From positions 30,630,001 through 30,694,000 of the forward strand of contig NC_079883.1 in NCBI RefSeq assembly GCF_029227915.1: a stretch of 64,000 nucleotides of DNA, given 5' to 3'. Shown one piece after another: positions 50,254 through 61,700 of the stretch. Within the stretch, counting starts at the first letter, position 1. The number at the start of each line of letters is the position of its first letter. The notes under the pieces were generated by a model. The model searched no databases. It saw only the letters and a program-made list of their open reading frames with translations, and was not told the origin of the DNA. This stretch comes from Hydractinia symbiolongicarpus (Eukaryota > Cnidaria > Hydrozoa > Anthoathecata > Hydractiniidae). A program made the position numbers and the translations under genes.

Positions 50254-53200
50254 TACTTTCTTTGTATACTTTTGACTATACGGGCCAAGCCCGAGATTTA
50301 CGGGAAATCGCGGGTTTTCGTTTGCCGGCGATTAAACTTCTTTTATTCAGCGTCTCATCAAAAATGAAAACATTTTTGAAAACTACAAGTCTTATGCGTT
50401 TTAGTGGTGAAAAAATAATTTAAAAAATCGTTCCGGAAATGAGTTTACTCACAGGGTACTTTCTTTGTATACATTCGACTATACGGGACAAGCCCGGGAT
50501 TTACGGGAAATCGCGGGTTTTCATTTGCTGGCGATTAAACCTCTTTCATTAAGCGTCTCATCCAAAATGAAAACATTTTTGAAAACTACAAGTCTCATTC
50601 GTTTTAGTGGTAAAAAAAAAATTTAAAAAATTGTTTGGGAAATGAGTTTACTCCCTGGGTACTTTCTTTGTATACATTCGACTATACGGGCCAAGCCCGG
50701 GATTTACGGGAAATCGCGGGTTTTCGTTTGCCGGCGATTAAACCTCTTTCATTAAACGTCTCATCAAAAATGAAAACATTTTTGAAAACTACAAGTCTTA
50801 TGCGTTTTAGTGGTGAAAAGATAATTTAAAAAATCGTTTTGGAAATGAGTTTACTCACAGGGTACTTTCTTTGTATACATTCGACTATACGGGCCAAGCC
50901 CGGGATTTACGGGAAATCGCGGGTTTTCGTTTGCCGGCGATTAAACCACTTTTATTCAGCGTCTCATCAAAAATGAAACATTTTTGAAAACTACAAGTCT
51001 CATGCGTTTAGTGGTGAAAAAATAATTTAAAAAATCGTTAGGGAAATGAGTTTACTCCATGGGTACTTTCTTTTTATACTTTTGACTATACGGGCTGAGT
51101 CCGGATTTACGGGAAGTCGCGGATTTTCGTTTGCCGGCGATTAAACTTCTTTTATTCAGCGTCTCATCAAAAATAAAAACATTTTTAAAAACTACAAGTC
51201 TCATGGGCTTTAGTGGTGAAATAATAATTTAAAAAATCGTTCGGAAAATGAGTTTACACCCTGGGTACTTTCTTTGTATACTTTTGACTATACGGGCTGA
51301 GTCCGGGATTTACGGGAAATCGCGGGTTTTCGTTTGCCGGCGATTAAACTTCTTTTATTCAGCGTCTCATCAAAAATGAAAACATTTTTAAAAACTACAA
51401 GTCTCATGGGCTTTAGTGGTGAAATAATAATTTAAAAAATCGTTCGGAAAATGAGTTTACACCCTGGGTACTTTCTTTGTATACTTTTGACTATACGAGC
51501 CGAGTCCGGGATTTACGGGAAATCGCTGGTTTTCCTTTGCCGGCGATTAAACTTCTTTTGTTCAGCGTCTGATCAAAAATGAAAACATTTTTGAAAACTA
51601 CAAGTCTCAAGCGTTTTAGTGGTGAAAGAAAAATTTAAAAAATCGTTCGGGAAATGAGTTTATTCCCTGGGTAATTTCTTTGTATACATTCGACTATACG
51701 GGCCAAGCCCGGGATTTACGGGAAATCGCGGGTTTTCGTTTGCCGGCGATTAAACCACTTTTATTCAGCGTCTCATCAAAAATGAAAACATTTTTGAAAA
51801 CTACAAGTCTCATGCGTTTTAGTGGTAAAAAAAAAATTTAAAAAATCGTTCCGGAAATGAGTTTACTCACAGGGTACTTTCTTTGTATACATTCGACTAT
51901 ACGGGCCAAGCCCGGGATTTACGGGAAATCGCGGGTTTTCGCTTGCCGGCGATTAAACCTCTTTCATTAAGCGTCTCATCAAAAATGAAAACATTTTTGA
52001 AAACTACAAGTCTCATGCGTTTTAGTGGTGAAATAATAATTTAAAAAATCGTTCGGGAAATAAGTTTACACCCTGGGTACTTTCTTTGTATACTTTTGAC
52101 TATACGGGCCGAGTCCGGGATTTACGGGAAGTCGCGGGTTTTCGTTTGCCGGCGATTAAACTTCTTTTATTCAGCGTCTCATCAAAAATGAAAACATTTT
52201 TAAAAACTACAAGTCTCATGGGCTTTAGTGGTGAAATAATAATTTAAAAAATCGTTCGGAAAATGAGTTTACACCCTGGGTACTTTCTTTGTATACTTTT
52301 GACTATACGAGGCGAGTCCGGGATTTACGGGAAATCGCTGGTTTTCCTTTGCCGGCGATTAAACTTCTTTTGTTCAGCGTCTGATCAAAAATGAAAACAT
52401 TTTTGAAAACTACAAGTCTCAAGCGTTTTAGTGGTGAAAGAAAAATTTAAAAAATCGTTCGGGAAATGAGTTTATTCCCTGGGTAATTTCTTTGTATACA
52501 TTCGACTATACGGGCCAAGCCCGGGATTTACGGGAGATCGCAAGATTTCGTTTGCCGGCGATTAAACCTCTTTCATTAAGCGTCTCGTCAAAAATGAAAA
52601 CATTTTTGAAAACTACAAGTTTCATGCGTTTTAGTGGTAAAAAAAAAATTTAAAAAATCGTTCGAGAAATGAGTTTACACCCTGGGTACTTTCTTTGTAT
52701 ACTTTTGACTATACGGGCCGAGTCCGGGGTTTACGGGAAATGGCGGGTTTTCGTTTGCCGGCGATTAAACTTCTTTTATTCAGCGTCTGATCAAAAATGA
52801 AAACATTTTTAAAAACTACAAGTCTCAAGCTTTTTAGTGGTGAAAAAAAAATTTAAAAAATCGTTCGGGAAATGAGTTTACTCCCTGGGTACTTTCTTTG
52901 TATACATTCGACTATACGGGCCAAGCCCGGGATTTACGGGAAATCGCGGGATTTCGTTTGCCGGCGATTAAACCTCTTTCATTAAGCGTCTCATCAAAAA
53001 TGAAAACATTTTTGAAAACTACAAGTCTTATGCGTTTTAGTGGTGAAAAAATAATTTAAAAAATCGTTCCGGAAATGAGTTTACTCACAGGGTACTTTCT
53101 TTGTATACATTCGACTATACGGGCCAAGCCCGGGATTTACGGGAAATCGCGGGTTTTCGTTTGCCGGCGATTAAACCTCTTTCATTAAGCGTCTCATCAA

Positions 53201-54080
53201 AAATGAAAACATTTTTGAAAACTACAAGTCTTATGCGTTTTAGTGGTGAAAAAATAATTTAAAAAATCGTTCCGGAAATGAGTTTACTCACAGGGTACTT
53301 TCTTTGTATACATTCGACTATACGGGCCAAGCCCGGGATTTACGGGAGATCGCAAGATTTCGTTTGCCGGCGATTAAACCTCTTTCATAAAGCGTCTCGT
53401 CAAAAATGAAAACATTTTTGAAAACTACAAGTTTCATGCGTTTTAGTGGTAAAAAAAAAAATTAAAAAATCGTTCGGGAAATGAGTTTACACACTGGGTA
53501 CTTTCTTTGTATACTTTTGACTATACGGGCCGAGTCCGGGATTTACGGGAAATCGCAGGTTTTCGTTTGCCGGCTATTAAACTTCTTTTATTCAGCGTCT
53601 CATCAAAGATGAAAACATTTTTGAAAACTACAAGTCTCATGCGTTTTAGTGGTGAAAAAATAATTTAAAAAATCGTTCGGGAAATGAGTTTACTCCCTGG
53701 GTACTTTCTTTCTATACTTTTGACTATGCGGGCCGAGTCCGGGGTTTACGGGAAATGGCGGGTTTTCGTTTGCCGGCGATTAAACTTCTTTTATTCAGCG
53801 TCTGATCAAAAATGAAAACATTTTTAAAAACTACAAGTCTCAAGCTTTTTAGTGGTGAAAAAAAAATTTAAAAAATCGTTCGGGAAATGAGTTTACTCCC
53901 TGGGTACTTTCTTTGTATACATTCGACTATACGGGCCAAGCCCGGGATTTACGGGAAATCGCGGGATTTCGTTTGCCGGCGATTAAACCTCTTTCATTAA
54001 GCGTCTCATCAAAAATGAAAACATTTTTGAAAACTACAAGTCTTATGCGTTTTAGTGGTGAAAAAATAATTTAAAAAATC
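50253..54080 (+). repeat. Mosaic domain between 6-mer blocks
   Basis: This part mixes outer-domain monomers (51.6-52.6 kb with gggtaatttc and gagatcgcaag) with central ones. A five-monomer spacing of 1015 bp separates two ctcaagcttttta monomers at 52828 and 53843, with similar neighbours. Adjacent gttcggaaaatgag monomers near 51,240 and 51,440 form a one-monomer repeat of 203 bp. No other content is present. Confidence 0.75.
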
Positions 54081-55900
54081 GTTCCGGAAATGAGTTTACT
54101 CACAGGGTACTTTCTTTGTATACATTCGACTATACGGGCCAAGCCCGGGATTTACGGGAAATCGCGGGTTTTCGTTTGCCGGCGATTAAACCTCTTTCAT
54201 TAAACGTCTCATCAAAAATGAAAACATTTTTGAAAACTACAAGTCTTATGCGTTTTAGTGGTGAAAAAATAATTTAAAAAATCGTTCTGGAAATGAGTTT
54301 ACTCACAGGGTACTTTCTTTGTATACATTTGACTATACGGGCCAAGCCCGGGATTTACGGGAAATCGCGGGTTTTCGTTTGCCGGCGATTAAACCTCTTT
54401 CATTAAGCGTCTCATCAAAAATGAAAACATTTTTGAAAACTACAAGTCTTATGCGTTTTAGTGGTGAAAAAATAATTTAAAAAATCGTTCGGGAAATGAG
54501 TTTACTCCATGGGTACTTTCTTTTTATACATTTGACTATACGGGCCGAGTCCGGATTCAGGGGAAGTCGCGGATTTTCGTTTGCCGGCGATTAAACTTCT
54601 TTTATTCAGCGTCTCATCAAAAATAAAAACATTTTTAAAAACTACAAGTCTCATGGGTTTTAGTGGTGAAAAAATAATTTAAAAAATCGTTCCGGAAATG
54701 AGTTTACTCACAGGGTACTTTCTTTGTATACATTCGGCTATACGGGCCAAGCCCGGGATTTACGGGAAATCGCGGGTTTTCGTTTGCCGGCGATTAAACC
54801 TCTTTCATTAAGCGTCTCATCAAAAATGAAAACATTTTTGAAAACTACAAGTCTCATGCGTTTTAGTGGTGAAAAAATAAATTAAAAAATCGTTCGGGAA
54901 ATGAGTTTACTTCCTGGGTACTTTCTTTGTATACTTTTGACTATACGGGCCAAGCCCGAGATTTACGGGAAATCGCGGGTTTTCGTTTGCCGGCGATTAA
55001 ACTTCTTTTATTCAGCGTCTCATCAAAAATGAAAACATTTTTGAAAACTACAAGTCTTATGCGTTTTAGTGGTGAAAAAATAATTTAAAAAATCGTTCCG
55101 AAAATGAGTTTACTCACAGGGTACTTTCTTTGTATACATTCGACTATACGGGCCAAGCCCGGGATTTACGGGAAATCGCGGGTTTTCGTTTGCCGGCGAT
55201 TAAACCTCTTTCATTAAGCGTCTTATCCAAAATGAAAACATTTTTGAAAACTACAAGTCTCATTCGTTTTAGTGGTAAAAAAAAAATTTAAAAAATTGTT
55301 TGGGAAATGAGTTTACTCCCTGGGTACTTTCTTTGTATACATTCGACTATACGGGCCAAGCCCGGGATTTACGGGAAATCGCGGGTTTTCGTTTGCCGGC
55401 GATTAAACCTCTTTCATTAAACGTCTCATCAAAAATGAAAACATTTTTGAAAACTACAAGTCTTATGCGTTTTAGTGGTGAAAAGATAATTTAAAAAATC
55501 GTTTTGGAAATGAGTTTACTCACAGGGTACTTTCTTTGTATACATTCGACTATACGGGCCAAGCCCGGGATTTACGGGAAATCGCGGGTTTTCGTTTGCC
55601 GGCGATTAAACCACTTTTATTCAGCGTCTCATCAAAAATGAAAACATTTTTGAAAACTACAAGTCTCATGCGTTTAGTGGTGAAAAAATAATTTAAAAAA
55701 TCGTTAGGGAAATGAGTTTACTCCATGGGTACTTTCTTTTTATACTTTTGACTATACGGGCTGAGTCCGGATTTACGGGAAGTCGCGGATTTTCGTTTGC
55801 CGGCGATTTAACTTCTTTTATTCAGCGTCTCATCAAAAATAAAAACATTTTTAAAAACTACAAGTCTCATGGGCTTTAGTGGTGAAATAATAATTTAAAA
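54080..55900 (+). repeat. Copy of 49,415-51,235 at offset 4665 bp
   Basis: The monomers near 50,635 and 55,300 (aaattgtttgggaaatg, cattaaacgtctcatc, cttatgcg) lie 4665 bp apart. The ctccatggg/aggggaagt monomer near 49,838 also matches 54,503. The copies differ by small changes such as tttaggggaagttgc against ttcaggggaagtcgc. Left of about 54,080 the offset changes by one monomer. Confidence 0.82.
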
Positions 55901-57410
55901 AATCGTTCGGGAAATGCGTTTACACCCTGGGTACTTTCTTTGTATACTTTTGACTATACGGGCCGAGTCCGGGATTTACGGGAAATCGCGGGTTTTCGTT
56001 TGCCGGCGATTAAACCTCTTTCATTAAGCGTCTCATCAAAAATGAAAACATTTTTGAAAACTACAAGTCTCATGCGTTTTAGTGGTGAAAAAATAAATTA
56101 AAAAATCGTTCGGGAAATGAGTTTACTTCCTGGGTACTTTCTTTGTATACTTTTGACTATACGGGCCAAGCCCGAGATTTACGGGAAATCGCGGGTTTTC
56201 GTTTGCCGGCGATTAAACTTCTTTTATTCAGCGTCTCATCAAAAATGAAAACATTTTTGAAAACTACAAGTCTTATGCGTTTTAGTGGTGAAAAAATAAT
56301 TTAAAAAATCGTTCCGAAAATGAGTTTACTCACAGGGTACTTTCTTTGTATACATTCGACTATACGGGCCAAGCCCGGGATTTACGGGAAATCGCGGGTT
56401 TTCGTTTGCCGGCGATTAAACCTCTTTCATTAAGCGTCTTATCCAAAATGAAAACATTTTTGAAAACTACAAGTCTTATGCGTTTTAGTGGTGAAAAAAT
56501 AATTTAAAAAATCGTTCCGAAAATGAGTTTACTCACAGGGTACTTTCTTTGTATACATTCGACTATACGGGCCAAGCCCGGGATTTACGGGAAATCGCGG
56601 GTTTTCGTTTGCCGGCGATTAAACCTCTTTCATTAAGCGTCTTATCCAAAATGAAAACATTTTTGAAAACTACAAGTCTCATTCGTTTTAGTGGTAAAAA
56701 AAAAATTTAAAAAATTGTTTGGGAAATGAGTTTACTCCCTGGGTACTTTCTTTGTATACATTCGACTATACGGGCCAAGCCCGGGATTTACGGGAAATCG
56801 CGGGTTTTCGTTTGCCGGCGATTAAACCTCTTTCATTAAACGTCTCATCAAAAATGAAAACATTTTTGAAAACTACAAGTCTTATGCGTTTTAGTGGTGA
56901 AAAGATAATTTAAAAAATCGTTTTGGAAATGAGTTTACTCACAGGGTACTTTCTTTGTATACATTCGACTATACGGGCCAAGCCCGGGATTTACGGGAAA
57001 TCACGGGTTTTCGTTTGCCGGCGATTAAACCACTTTTATTCAGCGTCTCATCAAAAATGAAAACATTTTTGAAAACTACAAGTCTCATGCGTTTAGTGGT
57101 GAAAAAATAATTTAAAAAATCGTTAGGGAAATGAGTTTACTCCATGGGTACTTTCTTTTTATACTTTTGACTATACGGGCTGAGTCCGGATTTACGGGAA
57201 GTCGCGGATTTTCGTTTGCCGGCGATTAAACTTCTTTTATTCAGCGTCTCATCAAAAATAAAAACATTTTTAAAAACTACAAGTCTCATGGGCTTTAGTG
57301 GTGAAATAATAATTTAAAAAATCGTTCGGGAAATGCGTTTACACCCTGGGTACTTTCTTTGTATACTTCTGACTATACGGGCCGAGTCCGGGATTTACGG
57401 GAAATCGCGG
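54800..57410 (+). repeat. 6-monomer duplication (1217 bp) plus one extra monomer
   Basis: The cttcctggg/cccgag and ccgaaaatgag monomers at 54.8-55.23 kb recur at 56.02-56.45 kb at offset 1217. The offset then grows to 1419 because the ccgaaaatgag/cttatccaaaatg monomer is itself duplicated. The rest of the unit, including the aaattgtttggg monomer (55,300 and 56,719), follows at 1419. The junction near 56,010 is an A-to-B hybrid monomer (ccgagtcc with cctctttcattaagc). Confidence 0.85.
56275..56680 (+). repeat. Single-monomer tandem duplication (202 bp)
   Basis: Two successive monomers read alike through cttatgcg, ccgaaaatgag, ctcacaggg and gtcttatccaaaatg. The parental block at 55,067-55,240 has only one. 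This is the smallest expansion step I can see in the window. Confidence 0.87.
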
Positions 57411-58730
57411 GTGTTCGTTTGCCGGCGATTAAACTTCTTTTATTCAGCGTCTCATCAAAAATGAAAACATTTTTAAAAACTACAAGTCTCATGGGCTTTA
57501 GTGGTGAAATAATAATTTAAAAAATCGTTCGGAAAATGAGTATACACCCTGGGTACCTTCTTTGTATACTTTTGACTATACCAGCCGAGTCCGGGATTTA
57601 CGGGAAATCGCTGGTTTTCCTTTGCCGGCGATTAAACTTCTTTTGTTCAGCGTCTGATCTAAAATGAAAACATTTTTGAAAACTACAAGTCTCAAGCGTT
57701 TTAGTGGTGAAAGAAAAATTTAAAAAATCGTTCGGGAAATGAGTTTATTCCCTGGGTAATTTCTTTGTATACATTCGACTATACGGGCCAAGCCCGGGAT
57801 TTACGGGAAATCGCGGGTTTTCGTTTGCCGGCGATTAAACCACTTTTATTCAGCGTCTCATCAAAAATGAAAACATTTTTGAAAACTACAAGTCTCATGC
57901 GTTTTAGTGGTAAAAAAAAAATTTAAAAAATCGTTCCGGAAATGAGTTTACTCACAGGGTACTTTTTTTGTATACATTCGACTATACGGCCAAACCCGGG
58001 ATTTACGGGAAATCGCGGGTTTTCGTTTGCCGGCGATTAAACCTCTTTCATTAAGCGTCTCATCAAAAATGAAAACATTTTTGAAAACTACAAGTCTCAT
58101 GCGTTTTAGTGGTGAAATAATAATTTAAAAAATCGTTCGGGAAATAAGTTTACACCCTGGGTACTTTCTTTGTATACTTTTGACTATACGGGCCGAGTCC
58201 GGGATTTACGGGAAGTCGCGGGTTTTCGTTTGCCGGCGATTAAACCACTTTTATTCAGCGTCTCATCAAAAATGAAAACATTTTTGAAAACTACAAGTCT
58301 CATGCGTTTTAGTGGTAAAAAAAAATTTAAAAAATCGTTCCGGAAATGAGTTTACTCACAGGGTACTTTCTTTGTATACATTCGACTATACGGCCAAACC
58401 CGGGATTTACGGGAAATCGCGGGTTTTCGTTTGCCGGCGATTAAACCTCTTTCATTAAGCGTCTCATCAAAAATGAAAACATTTTTGAAAACTACAAGTC
58501 TCATGCGTTTTAGTGGTGAAATAATAATTTAAAAAATCGTTCGGGAAATAAGTTTACACCCTGGGTAATTTCTTTGTATACTTTTGACTATACGGGCCGA
58601 GTCCGGGATTTACGGGAAGTCGCGGGTTTTCGTTTGCCGGCGATTAAACTTCTTTTATTCAGCGTCTCATCAAAAATGAAAACATTTTTAAAAACTACAA
58701 GTCTCATGGGCTTTAGTGGTGAAATAATAA
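57290..58730 (+). repeat. Entry into the right outer domain, with a 2-mer duplication
   Basis: From about 57,290 the sequence matches 2,000-2,860 of the left domain (tctgatctaaaatg at 57655 against 2366). The pair of monomers carrying cggccaaaccc is then duplicated at 404 bp (57987 and 58391). The first member retains aataagtttacaccctgggtac and the second has gggtaatttc. Confidence 0.82.
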
Positions 58731-61700
58731 TTTAAAAAATCGTTCGGAAAATGAGTTTACACCCTGGGTACTTTCTTTGTATACTTTTGACTATACGAGC
58801 CGAGTCCGGGATTTACGGGAAATCGCTGGTTTTCCTTTGCCGGCGATTAAACTTCTTTTGTTCAGCGTCTGATCAAAAATGAAAACATTTTTGAAAACTA
58901 CAAGTCTCAAGCGTTTTAGTGGTGAAAGAAAAATTTAAAAAATCGTTCGGGAAATGAGTTTATTCCCTGGGTAATTTCTTTGTATACATTCGACTATACG
59001 GGCCAAGCCCGGGATTTACGGGAGATCGCAAGATTTCGTTTGCCGGCGATTAAACCTCTTTCATTAAGCGTCTCGTCAAAAATGAAAACATTTTTGAAAA
59101 CTACAAGTTTCATGCGTTTAAGTGGTAAAAAAAAAATTTAAAAAATCGTTCGGGAAATGAGTTTACACCCTGGGTACTTTCTTTGTATACTTTTGACTAT
59201 ACGGGCCGAGTCCGGGATTTACGGGAAATCGCAGGTTTTCGTTTGCCGGCGATTAAACTTCTTTTATTCAGCGTCTCATCAAAGATGAAAACATTTTTGA
59301 AAACTACAAGTCTCATGCGTTTTAGTGGTGAAATAATAATTTAAAAAATCGTTCGGTAAATGAGTTTACACCCTGGGTACTTTCTTTGTATACTTTTGAC
59401 TATACGGGCCGAGTCCGGGATTTACGGGAAATCGCGGGTTTTCGTTTGCCGGCGATTAAACTTCTTTTATTCAGCGTCTCATCAAAAATGAAAACATTTT
59501 TAAAAACTACAAGTCTCATGGGCTTTAGTGGTGAAATAATAATTTAAAAAAACGTTCGGAAAATGAGTTTACACCCTAGGTACTTTCTTTGTATACTTTT
59601 GACTATACCAGCCGAGTCCGGGATTTACGGGAAATCGCTGGTTTTCCTTTGCCGGCGATTAAACTTCTTTTGTTCAGCGTCTGATCAAAAATGAAAACAT
59701 TTTTGAAAACTACAAGTCTCAAGCGTTTTAGTGGTGAAAGAAAAATTTATAAAATCGTTCGGGAAATGAGTTTATTCCCTGGGTAATTTCTTTGTATACA
59801 TTCGACTATACGGGCCAAGCCCGGGATTTACGGGAAATCGCGGGTTTTCGTTTGCCGGCGATTAAACCACTTTTATTCAGCGTCTCATCAAAAATAAAAA
59901 CATTTTTGAAAACTACAAGTCTCATGCGTTTTAGTGGTAAAAAAAAAATTTAAAAAATCGTTCCGGAAATGAGTTTACTCACAGGGTACTTTCTTTGTAT
60001 ACATTCGACTATACGGGCCAAGCCCGGGATTTACGGGAAATCGCGGGTTTTCGTTTGCCGGCGATTAAACCTCTTTCATTAAGCGTCTCATCAAAAATGA
60101 AAACATTTTTGAAAACTACAAGTCTCATGCGTTTTAGTGGTGAAATAATAATTTAAAAAATCCTTCGGGAAATAAGTTTACACCCTGGGTACTTTCTTTG
60201 TATACTTTTGACTATACGGGCCGAGTCCGGGATTTACGGGAAATCGCAGGTTTTTCTTTGCCGGCGATTAAACTTCTTTTGTTCAGCGTCTGATCAAAAA
60301 TGAAAACATTTTTGAAAACTACAAGTCTCAAGCGTTTTAGTGGTGAAAGAAAAATTTAAAAAATCGTTCGGGAAATGAGTTTATTCCCTGGGTAATTTCT
60401 TTGTATACATTCGACTATACGGGCCAAGCCCGGGATTTACGGGAGATTGCAAGATTTCGTTTGCCGGCGATTAAACCTCTTTCATTAAGCGTCTCATCAA
60501 AAATAAAAACATTTTTAAAAACTACAAGTCTCATGGGCTTTAGTGGTGAAATAATAATTTAAAAAATCGTTCGGGAAATGCCTTTACACCCTGGGTACTT
60601 TCTTTGTATACTTTTGACTATACGGGCCGAGTCCGGGATTTACGGGAAATCGCGGGTTTTCGTTTGCCGGCGATTAAACTTCTTTTATTCAGCGTCTCAT
60701 CAAAAATGATAACATTTTTAAAAACTACAAGTCTCATGGGCTTTAGTGGTGAAATAATAATTTAAAAAATCGTTCGGAAAATGAGTATACACCCTGGGTA
60801 CTTTCTTTGTATACTTTTGACTATACCAGCCGAGTCCGGGATTTACGGGAAATCGCTGGTTTTCCTTTGCCGGCGATTAAACTTCTTTTGTTCAGCGTCT
60901 GATCTAAAATGAAAACATTTTTGAAAACTACAAGTCTCAAGCGTTTTAGTGGTGAAAGAAAAATTTAAAAAATCGTTCGGGAAATGAGTTTATTCCCTGG
61001 GTAATTTCTTTGTATACATTCGACTATACGGGCCAAGCCCGGGATTTACGGGAAATCGCGGGTTTTCGTTTGCCGGCGATTAAACCACTTTTATTCAGCG
61101 TCTCATCAAAAATGAAAACATTTTTGAAAACTACAAGTCTCATGCGTTTCAGTGGTAAAAAAAAAATTTAAAAAATCGTTCCGGAAATGAGTTTACTCAC
61201 AGGGTACTTTCTTTGTATACATTCGACTATACGGCCAAACCCGGGATTTACGGGAAATCGCGGGTTTTCGTTTGCCGGCGATTAAACCTCTTTCATTAAG
61301 CGTCTCATCAAAAATGAAAACATTTTTGAAAACTACAAGTCTCATGCGTTTTAGTGGTGAAATAATAATTTAAAAAATCGTTCGGGAAATAAGTTTACAC
61401 CCTGGGTACTTTCTTTGTATACTTTTGACTATACGGGCCGAGTCCGGGATTTACGGGAAGTCGCGGGTTTTCGTTTGCCGGCGATTAAACTTCTTTTATT
61501 CAGCGTCTCATCAAAAATGAAAACATTTTTAAAAACTACAAGTCTCATGCGTTTTAGTGGTAAAAAAAAAATTTAAAAAATCGTTCCGGAAATGAGTTTA
61601 CTCACAGGGTACTTTCTTTGTATACATTCGACTATACGGGCCAAGCCCCGGATTTACGGGAAATCGCGGGTTTTCGTTTGCCGGCGATTAAACCTCTTTC